A stretch of 14,430 nucleotides of DNA from JBFLVQ01 sp040758525. Lineage in GTDB: Bacteria > Acidobacteriota > Blastocatellia > Chloracidobacteriales > JADJPF01. Made by a program: the position numbers and the translations under genes. The notes under the pieces were generated by a model. It saw only the letters and a program-made list of their open reading frames with translations. It had not been told where the DNA came from and searched no databases. The stretch spans positions 1 to 14,430 of the forward strand of contig JBFLVQ010000176.1 in NCBI GenBank assembly GCA_040758525.1, read 5' to 3'. Of the stretch, positions 7,501-14,430 are shown in pieces. Each line of letters begins with the position of its first letter. The stretch's first letter is position 1.

Positions 7501-7927
7501 ATGGAAAGCAATATTTTTAGCCAGGTAAAATCGATCAATACGTTAGCTGCTGCGCTGGAATGGGCTTGCCAACAGCCCTTACCAGCCAAGTTGACTGATG
7601 TGATAGCACAAGACGAATACACTATAGATGTTGTCTTCCGCTTAACATCAGACACTTTTATCGTTTTTGATACAACTTGATTGGGAGTAGTGATGGCAGT
7701 TGCCATCTGGAATCATGCCCCCAGCGCAGATGAATTACTAACAAGACGATTGGCACAAGGTTGGTTACCACAGCCTACTGCTACACGCGCAGGGGCACAA
7801 ATATTGGGTTATGCTGCTTGTAGATTACCTAAGGCAGCAGGCTAAGAATTGCTTATTTGAGCTGATCGAATATATTGATAACCCTAGCGAAAGTGCTAGC
7901 GAAGCCGATCTCTATCAAGTTCTATAA
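7501..7927 (+). pseudogene. Interrupted gene of unknown function: in-frame TGA at codon 60 and probable 3' frameshift (or a recoded gene)
   Basis: ATG 7501 opens a frame MESNIFSQVKSINTLAAALE... that reads VVFRLTSDTFIVFDTT, hits TGA at 7678-7680, then continues in the same frame as LGVVMAVAIWNHAPSADELL...GWLPQPT...LGYAACRLPKAAG to TAA 7843-7845. Both halves look like one protein of about 114 residues. A second frame (+1) is open from 7741 to TAA 7925-7927 and ends ...LVDYLRQQAKNCLFELIEYIDN...ADLYQVL, which also looks protein-like and may be the true tail after a frameshift at roughly 7760-7840. Two lesions would make it a plain pseudogene. Alternatives are reinitiation at ATG 7693 (SD GGGAG 7683-7687, 5-base spacing) or UGA read as selenocysteine. 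No family recognised. It starts 19 bases after the propeller gene, with no SD of its own. Confidence 0.6.
7692..7707 (+). other. Compact hairpin right after the in-frame TGA (SECIS-like spacing)
   Basis: GATGGC (7692-7697) and GCCATC (7702-7707) form a perfect 6-bp stem with tetraloop AGTT. The loop begins 17 bases after the TGA (7678-7680) and has G at its second position. Bacterial SECIS elements lie at about this distance with a G among the first loop bases. The stem is short, no selenocysteine machinery is in the window, and the same bases encode MAVAIW, so chance is a serious alternative. Confidence 0.3.
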
Positions 7928-8009
7928 GTATTGGGAAGTTACTATTGTACTCTCTCTTGCCAGCCATTTCCCTTCCATAACAATCTCCATAATGGTTTTC
8001 TCTATCTCC

Positions 8010-8038
8010 TTGATAGATATAAATCACAAGGGCATAGT
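8010..8038 (+). promoter_or_regulatory. Candidate sigma-70-type promoter for the histidine kinase gene
   Basis: TTGATA (8010-8015), a 17-base spacer, then CATAGT (8033-8038): five of six and four of six consensus bases. It lies 35 bases before the start codon at 8074, giving a short leader. This is a weak pattern-match only. Confidence 0.3.
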
Positions 8039-8073
8039 CAAAAATAGGCTCTATATGGCAAAATATCACAAAC

Positions 8074-9588
8074 ATGGGGGTGATAGAGATAAAACCGAAG
8101 ATTCTTATAGTAAATGCCGATCAAGCACAACGGATGCGCTTTCAAGAGGCATTGGCAGAAGAGTATGAGTTGAGTGTGAGCGAGCTTGGCACACAAGCGC
8201 TAATGCTATTCAAACAGCAACCAGATCTGTTCATTATCGATATGGCTTTGCCCGATGTGTCTGGACTGGAACTCTGTCGGCGTATTAAGCTTGAGCAAGG
8301 TCAATATATTCCTGTGCTGCTCTCCAGTAGAGAGATACTCTCATTGGAACAGGCGCTCGCCGCGGTTGATGCAGGAGCGGATGATTATGTATTTGGTCCT
8401 GCTGCGCCTGCGGCGCTGCCTGCGACTGTGCGTATCACACTGGCACGAGCACGTATACAACGCCAATTTCAAGAACTACAGTTACGCTATCAACATATTG
8501 TAGAGTCTCTGCCGGTTTACATCTATTCAGCGCGCGTTGTCAATGGCAAGGTGATCCCAGAATACTATTCTCCCGTTGTGGAGCGTATCACTGGTTATCG
8601 CCCCGCAGAATTTATGGCTGATCCTATGTTTTGGCTCTCGATTGTGCATGAGGAAGATCGTGCACGCATAGCAGCAGAGATCGCTACAAATCAGCACCGT
8701 GATCACCATATCAGTGAGTACCGTATCGTACGTAAGGATGGCGCAATACGCTGGTTGCGCGATCAATTACTGATCTTCTTTGATAATGAAGGGCAAGCAA
8801 TAAGCTATTTTGGCGCGGTTGATGATATTAGCGATCGTAAAGAGATCGAGCATAGGCTTGCAGAGGCAAATGCCCGCTTGTTAGAGGTAAGCGAGATGAA
8901 AGCCCGCTTCACTAGTCAGCTTGTACATGATATACGCTCACCCCTCACTTCCATTCTTGGCACACTAGAACTGCTGGCATTAAATGGGAAAGGAGAACCA
9001 TTACCAGCAGAGATACAGGATGATGTTGTGCTCGGTGCGATCAAGAGTGCCGAGCAGATTAACAATCTTGCCGAGGATCTACTCACATTAACCAAGCTTG
9101 AGGCACACAAATACCCGCTTGATAAAGCGCCTATGCAGCTTGCCGAGTTGGTAGCACGCAGTATCAAGATTATGGCAGGAGCCGCCGCCGCCCGACAGAT
9201 TCGCCTAGAATTATCTATAGAGGCTGATGAGACAGATTCACTCCCACTCATTTTTATAGATAGTTCGCTAGTTGAACGCGCCATTATTAATCTTATTTCC
9301 AATGCCATTAAGTTCACTCCGCTAGGTGGCCGAGTAGATGTACAGGTAGCCGAGGAGCAGGAACATCTTATTGTAACAGTGACCGATACTGGTATTGGCA
9401 TTCCTGCTGAGGCGCTGTCACATATCTTTGAAATGTATTGGCAAGCACCAGGTGCACAGAAGTCAGGTATGGGGTTAGGACTTGCCTTTGTACGAGTAGT
9501 TGCTAGCGAACATGGTGGCGAGGTCAGAGTCACCAGCACTCCTGGTAATGGCAGCCGCTTCCAACTTTATCTGCCAATCAAGTCTTAA
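8074..9588 (+). CDS. Hybrid sensor histidine kinase with N-terminal degenerate receiver domain and PAS domain
   Basis: The 504-residue protein has, in order, a response-regulator receiver (about 8-125), a PAS_3-like domain (about 140-252) whose end includes YFGAVDDISDRK, a HisKA helix pair with VHDIRSPLTSIL (phospho-histidine H285), and a HATPase_c domain with N-box INLISNAIKF (N410), G1 DTGIGI (438-443) and G2 GMGLGLAF (465-472). No transmembrane segment or signal peptide is visible, so it is a cytoplasmic sensor. The receiver keeps the phospho-acceptor D56 (FIIDMALPD) and S84, but the usual acidic pair is NA (14-15, only D16 follows) and the switch lysine is replaced (DDYVFGP, G108), so phosphorylation may be impaired. 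No cognate regulator gene is adjacent, so the kinase is an orphan here. ATG 8074 lacks an SD but starts the receiver correctly. It is convergent with the Ser/Thr kinase gene. Ends at TAA. Confidence 0.92.
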   Translation: MGVIEIKPKILIVNADQAQRMRFQEALAEEYELSVSELGTQALMLFKQQPDLFIIDMALPDVSGLELCRRIKLEQGQYIPVLLSSREILSLEQALAAVDAGADDYVFGPAAPAALPATVRITLARARIQRQFQELQLRYQHIVESLPVYIYSARVVNGKVIPEYYSPVVERITGYRPAEFMADPMFWLSIVHEEDRARIAAEIATNQHRDHHISEYRIVRKDGAIRWLRDQLLIFFDNEGQAISYFGAVDDISDRKEIEHRLAEANARLLEVSEMKARFTSQLVHDIRSPLTSILGTLELLALNGKGEPLPAEIQDDVVLGAIKSAEQINNLAEDLLTLTKLEAHKYPLDKAPMQLAELVARSIKIMAGAAAARQIRLELSIEADETDSLPLIFIDSSLVERAIINLISNAIKFTPLGGRVDVQVAEEQEHLIVTVTDTGIGIPAEALSHIFEMYWQAPGAQKSGMGLGLAFVRVVASEHGGEVRVTSTPGNGSRFQLYLPIKS

Positions 9589-9596
9589 TTCTTATC

Positions 9597-9611
9597 TTAA
9601 CCTGGCGTTAA
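9597..9611. terminator. Very small hairpin between convergent genes
   Basis: TTAAC (9597-9601), loop CTGGC, GTTAA (9607-9611) lies between the two stop codons (9588 and 9612). A short T-run TTTT appears further right on the plus strand. It may contribute to termination of both convergent genes, but it is weak. Confidence 0.2.
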
Positions 9612-10652
9612 TTATCTAGTTTTCCAGCGTAGTAAATTTCTCCAAAAAGTACGCTTCTCTTCCTGATTTTGCATTGTACGCAAGGTAGGGCGCTCTGGTG
9701 TGGGTGCCCATATACGCGTAGTATTGGGCGCAGAACTATTTTCATGCTTTTCTGATATGGCACTGTTTTGACTCTCTTCTACCACAATAGTGCTTTGTGA
9801 CTGTTCAACTGCAAGAGCAAATGTTTGAGCAAACTCTACTGCGCTTGCGAAACGCTGAGTTGGTGGCTTCGCTAGTGCTCGGAAGACTACCTCGTGAATC
9901 GCTGTTGGTAGCCAGGGCAGATCTGGAGGCGGCAGTTTCGTATGAGCAAGCATCAGCTTGAAAGTGTTTTCATTGTAAAAAGGAGGCTCTCCATTCAACA
10001 TCTCATAGACAGTAATACCAAGCGCATAAATATCGGTACGCTCATCCAGAGGTTTGCCCTCACACTGTTCTGGCGACATATAGTAGACCGTTCCCACTAC
10101 TGCACCATCACTGGTTAAGGTTTGTAAGAAAGCCTCCTCAGTATCGCCACGAATCATTTTGGCAATACCAAAATCTAATAACTTTACCTGCTCATACGGC
10201 TCTTGGCCAACAATCAACACGTTCTGGGGTTTGAAATCTCTATGAATAATTCCCTGTGAATGTATTGCTTGTAGTCCTGTACCCATCTGATTAAGCAGAT
10301 TGGTTATACGGGAAAGCTCTAATGGACCTAGGTTGATCAACTCAGAGAGCATTGTCCCTTCTACATATTCCATTACCAGGAACAGTTCTCCTAGTTCGCT
10401 AATGCCGCTATCTAACACACAGACAACATTGGGGTGAGAGATACGTTTAAGCAACTCTACTTCGCGACGGAAGTAGAGTCGTCGTTTTTCAAACTCTTCT
10501 AATGTGTCGTCCTCAATGAAGAAGATCTTTATCGCAACTGTGCTACTGTTGACTTGATCAATAGCCTTATAGACAGTACCAGCAGCACCTGAGCCCAGTA
10601 GCCGGTCGATTTCATAACGCTTATTTAACACCAGTCCCTTGGTATATTCCAT
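9612..10652 (-). CDS. Soluble Hanks-type Ser/Thr protein kinase
   Basis: Phosphorylates serine/threonine of protein substrates; the targets are unknown. In the 346-residue product the kinase domain spans about 13-275. It has the glycine loop LLGSGAAGTVY, VAIKIF (ATP lysine K42), the alphaC glutamate E64 in RREVELL, HRDFKPQN (catalytic D139), DFG (160-162), GTVYYMSPEQ and the DIYALGITVYEML helix. All catalytic residues are present, so it should be active. The tail of about 70 residues is polar, rich in Ser/Thr/Asn, with no membrane helix or sensory domain, and ends in a basic WRNLLRWKTR patch. ATG at 10652 has no strong SD. It is the third gene of a probable minus-strand operon, 47 bases after the TPR gene, which suggests the TPR membrane protein is its partner or substrate (inference). 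Confidence 0.94.
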   Translation of the reverse strand: MEYTKGLVLNKRYEIDRLLGSGAAGTVYKAIDQVNSSTVAIKIFFIEDDTLEEFEKRRLYFRREVELLKRISHPNVVCVLDSGISELGELFLVMEYVEGTMLSELINLGPLELSRITNLLNQMGTGLQAIHSQGIIHRDFKPQNVLIVGQEPYEQVKLLDFGIAKMIRGDTEEAFLQTLTSDGAVVGTVYYMSPEQCEGKPLDERTDIYALGITVYEMLNGEPPFYNENTFKLMLAHTKLPPPDLPWLPTAIHEVVFRALAKPPTQRFASAVEFAQTFALAVEQSQSTIVVEESQNSAISEKHENSSAPNTTRIWAPTPERPTLRTMQNQEEKRTFWRNLLRWKTR

Positions 10653-10699
10653 AACACAAATGGCCTGAAACTCGCTTAAGAATCGCTTGTGTAGGAATA

Positions 10700-12079
10700 T
10701 TAACGTCCTGAGAAGGTTTCCGCCAAGGGATTGTTGGCTTTCACAGTCTTTTCACTCAAATTGACAAGCCAAATCGCACTCTCTTGCTTGTCTCCTTTAT
10801 TAAAGATGAACATCACAACAAATTTATTATTATCCTTGCCCTGTTGACGTCCTGACCACCAGCGATATTGGGTAATTCTCTCCTCTTTAACAAAAATTTC
10901 TGTTCTCTCTTTAATAGAAAGGCCACTAATTGAAGATGGCAGGTTTTGTAGCAGGTCAAGAGCCTGAAAATGGCGGCTTTTCTCTAGCGAGAGAGAGACC
11001 ATATGTAGAGATGGTAAGTTACTAACATAAAAGCCAGCTAGCACCAGTCCCGTTAATATCACCAGTGTAGCAATACAAATATACAACATACGCGTGTTCA
11101 TTTCCAGCGCCAGCAGGGTACGCCAATCCTGTAGATTAGTGGGAAATGATAATGGTGCCGGGATTGCCGCTAGCGACGGTAGCGATGTTTCTTTGCGCAG
11201 AGTTTGTAGCTCACGCTTTATATAGGTGTCTGCATTATCTAGTTCAAGAGCCTCTTTTAATTTTGCTACGGCCTTCTCTACCAATCCCAACTCTTTGTAA
11301 AGTATCCCTAAATCCCGCCGGTAAGCGGCTTCTTGTGGATTTAACTCAATTGCTTGAAGAAAAGCACGTTCTGCGGTTCTACCATTATTAGGCAACTTGG
11401 CGAGTGCTAAACCTAGTTGATGATGATAGGAGGCATTGTCGGGTTCAAGTTCACTGGCCTGTTGGTAATAATAGACAGCCTGCTGATAATTGCCTTGCAT
11501 TGCGGCTCGACGCCCCTGGCCAGCCAGGTGTTGGGCGCGCTTAGCGTTTAGCAGTATCTCTTCAGATGAGACAGGCGGTTGTTGCCCAGTAATAGGCAGA
11601 TTGCTTAGAGTGTTGATCTCCTCAACCTCGTTCTTCAGCCCATTGCTGCGCGAATTTATATATTGGCGCGCCAGCGCCTGTTCAATGGTTTCAGTGAGTG
11701 CTTGTAGGATAGCCTGTGCCGCTGCTTTATATGGTGAACCAACTAATGCGACACGACCTTGCAAGAATTTATCTTTGCCGATTTCACGCTGTCGGATCAA
11801 GGTATGTATAAAAGGCATCTCATCGGTGCGTGTGCTTGCTACTTTGATGTAGTCAAGCTTAAGGTCTAGGGGGCGTGGGAGCAGCCGATTGAGCGCTTGT
11901 AATGTGGCTAAGGCAATCAATTTTATGATCTCTTCATCTCGATTGACGCCCTCTTTATGTCCTTGTTCAGTACGGCCATTAAGCGATAGGCTTACTTCCA
12001 CCTGTGCTTGCTCATCTACTATAATTACTTGAACATCGTCCAAGAGGACATCAACTTTGGCATTGTGCTCTTGTCCCAT
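10700..12079 (-). CDS. TPR membrane protein with N-terminal alpha/beta domain, kinase-operon partner
   Basis: No exact family recognised. The frame opens at ATG 12091 (MGTNMGQEH), but the ATG at 12079 has a GGGGA SD five bases upstream, so I prefer it. Numbered from 12091, residues about 13-140 form a two-fold alpha/beta pattern: strand, 'LNGRTEQGHKEG', a helix with ATLQALNRLL, then strands and a second helix AAAQAILQALTETI. This recalls the regulatory domain of LeuA-type synthases, a tentative pattern-level resemblance. Three TPR-like units occupy about 185-290 (e.g. GNYQQAVYYYQQASELEPDN), a Pro-rich linker follows, then one transmembrane helix (about 335-356) and an outward domain of about 105 residues with VVMFIF and AIWLVNL strands. 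With no signal peptide, TPRs inside and tail outside is the likely topology. It lies 33 bases after the pilin gene (ORF edge 21) and 47 before the kinase. Confidence 0.8.
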   Translation of the reverse strand: MGQEHNAKVDVLLDDVQVIIVDEQAQVEVSLSLNGRTEQGHKEGVNRDEEIIKLIALATLQALNRLLPRPLDLKLDYIKVASTRTDEMPFIHTLIRQREIGKDKFLQGRVALVGSPYKAAAQAILQALTETIEQALARQYINSRSNGLKNEVEEINTLSNLPITGQQPPVSSEEILLNAKRAQHLAGQGRRAAMQGNYQQAVYYYQQASELEPDNASYHHQLGLALAKLPNNGRTAERAFLQAIELNPQEAAYRRDLGILYKELGLVEKAVAKLKEALELDNADTYIKRELQTLRKETSLPSLAAIPAPLSFPTNLQDWRTLLALEMNTRMLYICIATLVILTGLVLAGFYVSNLPSLHMVSLSLEKSRHFQALDLLQNLPSSISGLSIKERTEIFVKEERITQYRWWSGRQQGKDNNKFVVMFIFNKGDKQESAIWLVNLSEKTVKANNPLAETFSGR

Positions 12080-12112
12080 ATTAGTCCCCATTAACTGATC
12101 TATAAATAGATC

Positions 12113-12802
12113 TTATTGTGGTTGAACTTTTTTGCGATCAAATGAGGCAGTGCTACCTACTTGAGTACAGAACTCATATTCCGGCCTGCTACCACTCTCA
12201 TTGAAACAGTCTATTTTGCTGGGATAGTCGTTAACCGACCAGGGAGCATTGCTGAGCGAATCAGTATAGAACCCACGTGTGCCAGTCTGATAGAAGCCAC
12301 CTGTGAAATAGGTCTTGGGTACGGCAATCTTGTAGAATTCAGTGATCTGATATTTTGTAACAATTGAAGAATCGATTAGCACCGAGACTTCCACCGGTAC
12401 CATAATGAAATAGTAACCAGATTTTTCCAGTATTACTCGGAAAGGGTTGTTCTCTACAGGTATTTCATCATGAATAACACCACTAGGTGGGCCTAACTGT
12501 TCTACTCCATCATCACCACTGCCACCTCCTAGCTGAATGTTGGCAGGTAATTTCACACGCTCACCAAAATCATCATTGATAAAGCCGCGTGAGTAGAGAG
12601 TATTAGGTGAAGTGAATGTTCCATATACAGCGAAGAAGCTATAGTTAGCAGCATTGAGCAATTTTAGTTCTGCAATTGCTGAGGCTTCATTAGCGACACG
12701 GCGTGCCGCCATTAGATTAGGTACTACAATTGCACATATTATCCCAATGGCTACAACCACTAGCAGCAGTTCCAATAATGAGAAGCCACGCGAATCTTTC
12801 AT
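12113..12802 (-). CDS. Type IV pilin-like / type II secretion pseudopilin-like protein
   Basis: A short leader MKDSRG precedes FSLLELLLVVVAIGIICAIVVPNL: a prepilin-peptidase site after the glycine, glutamate at +5 and a hydrophobic N-terminal helix. The mature protein should be inserted in the inner membrane and assembled in a pilus or pseudopilus. ARRVANEASAIAELKLLNAANYSFF continues the alpha1 helix. The C-terminal globular part has GYYFIMVPVEV and TGTRGFYTD, which resembles acidobacterial pilins with 'F.D..G' endings, then a longer tail with two cysteines (IDCFNE and FCTQ) that could form a disulfide. The frame opens at ATG 12817; the ATG at 12802 has GAGG 9 bases upstream and gives the usual six-residue leader, so I prefer it. 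It starts the pilin-TPR-kinase cluster. Whether it is a major pilin or a minor pseudopilin cannot be decided. Confidence 0.88.
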   Translation of the reverse strand: MKDSRGFSLLELLLVVVAIGIICAIVVPNLMAARRVANEASAIAELKLLNAANYSFFAVYGTFTSPNTLYSRGFINDDFGERVKLPANIQLGGGSGDDGVEQLGPPSGVIHDEIPVENNPFRVILEKSGYYFIMVPVEVSVLIDSSIVTKYQITEFYKIAVPKTYFTGGFYQTGTRGFYTDSLSNAPWSVNDYPSKIDCFNESGSRPEYEFCTQVGSTASFDRKKVQPQ

Positions 12803-12817
12803 AATTGTTGACCTCAT

Positions 12818-13088
12818 ATGCCTACTTAGTTAAAAAGCTGGCAGCAACAAAATAGTAATCTTTCATACTATCCGTACTTGCGCCGACTAGGCGCTTGCCA
12901 CATACGTCAACTTTCTCACGAAATCAAGATGATTTAATTAAGGTTTGCCCTATTGTCTATTAGCTGTTTTGTTGCGCTTCTGGGAACGCAACCTGAGATT
13001 TTGATTTGTGGGCTTGAATCCCTCCAGATTATAACTTGAAACTATCGTTATGGAAATGGATCTTTACCAATCAGACATTTACGGCATG
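12818..13088. other. Intergenic region upstream of the pilin operon with two hairpins and a -10-like box
   Basis: On the minus strand a perfect TATAAT occurs at 13033-13028, without a convincing -35, about 225 bases before the pilin start. A 9-bp hairpin with one bulge sits at 12971-12992 (GTTGCG-C-TTC / GAA-CGCAAC). A small GCGCC/GGCGC hairpin sits at 12880-12894. Neither has a T-run on the minus strand, so they are not obvious terminators of the upstream kinase gene; they may shape a long pilin leader. Confidence 0.35.
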
Positions 13089-14430
13089 TTAAGGGGCAGC
13101 ATCGTAAGGAGAGATTTCATTCTTACTTTCCACCGATTCGATCAGGAGGTTGTTGTTAGAAGGTCGAAGATCATGAATAAATGCTTTGCTAGGAGCTAGA
13201 TAAACCTGGCTATCGGTGTTTAGGCTCTTAATCTTAGTGGAGGTAAGCAATAATAATTGGCCTTGTTGATTATAGCGCAAAGAGACAAAATCATCGCTAG
13301 CAGAGAGGGTATGCTCCTTTACCATTTCACCACTACGCATATCGACCTCGATCACATGTGTGTTGGAGAGACTTAGAGCAAATTTGCTGCTATCCGGAGC
13401 GATTGTCATATGAGCATAGGTATTTGCCATCCATTGATTGATACGTAGGGGCTTTTCTCCTATCTGCCAAAGTTCAATACGACGAGTCGGTTCCATCTCA
13501 GTTATATACCATTGCATCAAGACAGCAAAACCTTTTGCTGTGGGGATTGTAAGCAATGCCTCAAGTTCACCATACTGGTGCAAGATGTCGCCATGTTTGT
13601 CTCCTTTGATCTGCCATAGTGATATCAGTGAGTTTCTCTTGTCTACTGGATAGAGCGCCACACTGCCAACTTTCACTTGTGGCCGTCGCGCCGAGGCAAT
13701 CAGCAAGAGATCGTCACGGTTAGGGACAAAGCGCACCAAGGAATTATTTTCTAATGTAGTAATACGGTGCAACAACTGGCCTGTAGCTGTTTCTACTATC
13801 TGTACCTCATTGAGACTGGCGATCGCAAGCTGACGACCATCTGGTGAGAATTGGAAATCATGCACAGCATCAAAATTCTCGATCTTTATATCCAAAAGCT
13901 TACTAGGTGCTGTAACACTCCAAATGGTAAGTGTCTGAATATGCTTCTCTACTAGCGCTAGGTTCTCATTAAATGGTATCTGCGAGAGCGGTTGAGAATA
14001 GATTGCTAACAGACTTCCATCGGGGGAGAAACGTGTTTGGAAGAGCGGTGCGCTAATGGTTGATGCTTTTACGATCGGAGAATTGGCTAATGGGAACTGC
14101 TTGCCATCTGTGAGAGAGACAAGCTTTAATGATGAGTAGCTACGCGCTTGCTGACGTGATTGTACCCAACCGAGCGATACTTGTATCCTTCTCCAAAGCA
14201 GGCTCAACTCAAAGGAATGTTCAATAATCGCCGTAATTGCCAGGATCGCGACAACTATTGTGGAGACAAGTTTGATCTTACGAATGTTGGTTCGTTTACG
14301 TTGCTCTTCCACTAATGGTAGAGAGAGCGCAGTAATAAAGGCGGTAGCACTAGGCGGCCGTTTTTGCGGCGATTTAGCGAGTGCGCTAAGAATGGCCGCA
14401 TCGATCTGTTTGGGCAATTCGCCATTGATA
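13089..14430 (-). CDS. Ser/Thr kinase with membrane anchor and WD40-like repeats, N-terminus beyond window edge
   Basis: The frame is open to the right edge: codons I-N-G-E precede a TTG at 14417, so the start lies outside. The first residues in view, LPKQIDAAILSALAKSPQKRPPSATAF, are the last helices of a Hanks kinase domain (compare 'AIHEVVFRALAKPPTQRFASAVEF' in the kinase at 9612-10652). After a basic stretch comes one transmembrane helix (about residues 47-66 from TTG), then an exported region of about 375 residues with WD40-like blades: RFSPDGSLLAIYS, FQFSPDGRQLAIAS followed by VQIVETATGQLLH, RFVPNRDDLLLIA and ELWQIG. Family knowledge: such kinases sense outside signals through the propeller. 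The kinase catalytic core is not visible here, so activity cannot be judged. Ends at TAA 13089-13091. Confidence 0.88.
   Translation of the reverse strand, partial: INGELPKQIDAAILSALAKSPQKRPPSATAFITALSLPLVEEQRKRTNIRKIKLVSTIVVAILAITAIIEHSFELSLLWRRIQVSLGWVQSRQQARSYSSLKLVSLTDGKQFPLANSPIVKASTISAPLFQTRFSPDGSLLAIYSQPLSQIPFNENLALVEKHIQTLTIWSVTAPSKLLDIKIENFDAVHDFQFSPDGRQLAIASLNEVQIVETATGQLLHRITTLENNSLVRFVPNRDDLLLIASARRPQVKVGSVALYPVDKRNSLISLWQIKGDKHGDILHQYGELEALLTIPTAKGFAVLMQWYITEMEPTRRIELWQIGEKPLRINQWMANTYAHMTIAPDSSKFALSLSNTHVIEVDMRSGEMVKEHTLSASDDFVSLRYNQQGQLLLLTSTKIKSLNTDSQVYLAPSKAFIHDLRPSNNNLLIESVESKNEISPYDAAP

Noticed and set aside
7875..8168. 97-codon plus-strand frame before and overlapping the histidine kinase
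   Set aside because: Overlaps the receiver-domain start in another frame, has no SD and shows no protein pattern; the region 7928-8073 otherwise shows only a weak promoter match.
8916..9539. 207-codon minus-strand frame inside the histidine kinase gene
   Set aside because: Antisense shadow of conserved HisKA and HATPase domains; Ser/Ala/Thr-rich composition typical of a reverse-frame artefact.

Overview
The window looks like chromosomal DNA of a free-living Gram-negative bacterium, most likely an acidobacterium of the Blastocatellia type. This is an inference from four things: a TonB-receptor (Oar-like) C-terminus at the left edge, an acidobacterial-style type IV pilin-like protein with a TGTRGFYTD motif, two Hanks-type Ser/Thr kinases (one fused to WD40-like repeats), and moderate GC content by eye. 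No taxonomic marker gene is present.

Left part, plus strand: the tail of an outer-membrane beta-barrel protein (3-155) ends at a textbook intrinsic terminator (182-214). Next comes an approximately 870-base stretch with no intact gene. It holds short REP-like palindromic elements and what looks like a decayed IS200/IS605-type right end with a tnpB-like tail on the minus strand. It abuts metH (1100-4576), a complete cobalamin-dependent methionine synthase. An acyl-CoA synthetase (4832-6400) and a secreted six-bladed propeller-like protein (6537-7481) follow.

Middle: 7501-7927 is a broken or recoded gene. Its reading frame has one in-frame TGA at codon 60, followed at once by a compact hairpin and by an SD-plus-ATG. 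A second open frame overlaps its 3' end, which suggests an additional frameshift. The next gene (8074-9588) is a receiver-PAS-histidine kinase whose receiver domain lacks several catalytic residues.

Right part, minus strand, reading right to left: the C-terminal part of a membrane-anchored Ser/Thr kinase with WD40-like repeats (runs off the right edge), a 286-base gap, then three closely spaced genes that look like one operon. These encode a type IV pilin-like protein, a TPR membrane protein with an unusual N-terminal alpha/beta domain, and a soluble Ser/Thr kinase. The kinase-histidine kinase pair is convergent at about 9600.

Best candidates for something undescribed are the TGA-interrupted gene with its hairpin, the regular 46-residue secreted propeller, and the pilin/TPR/kinase cluster. 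None is proven novel from sequence alone.
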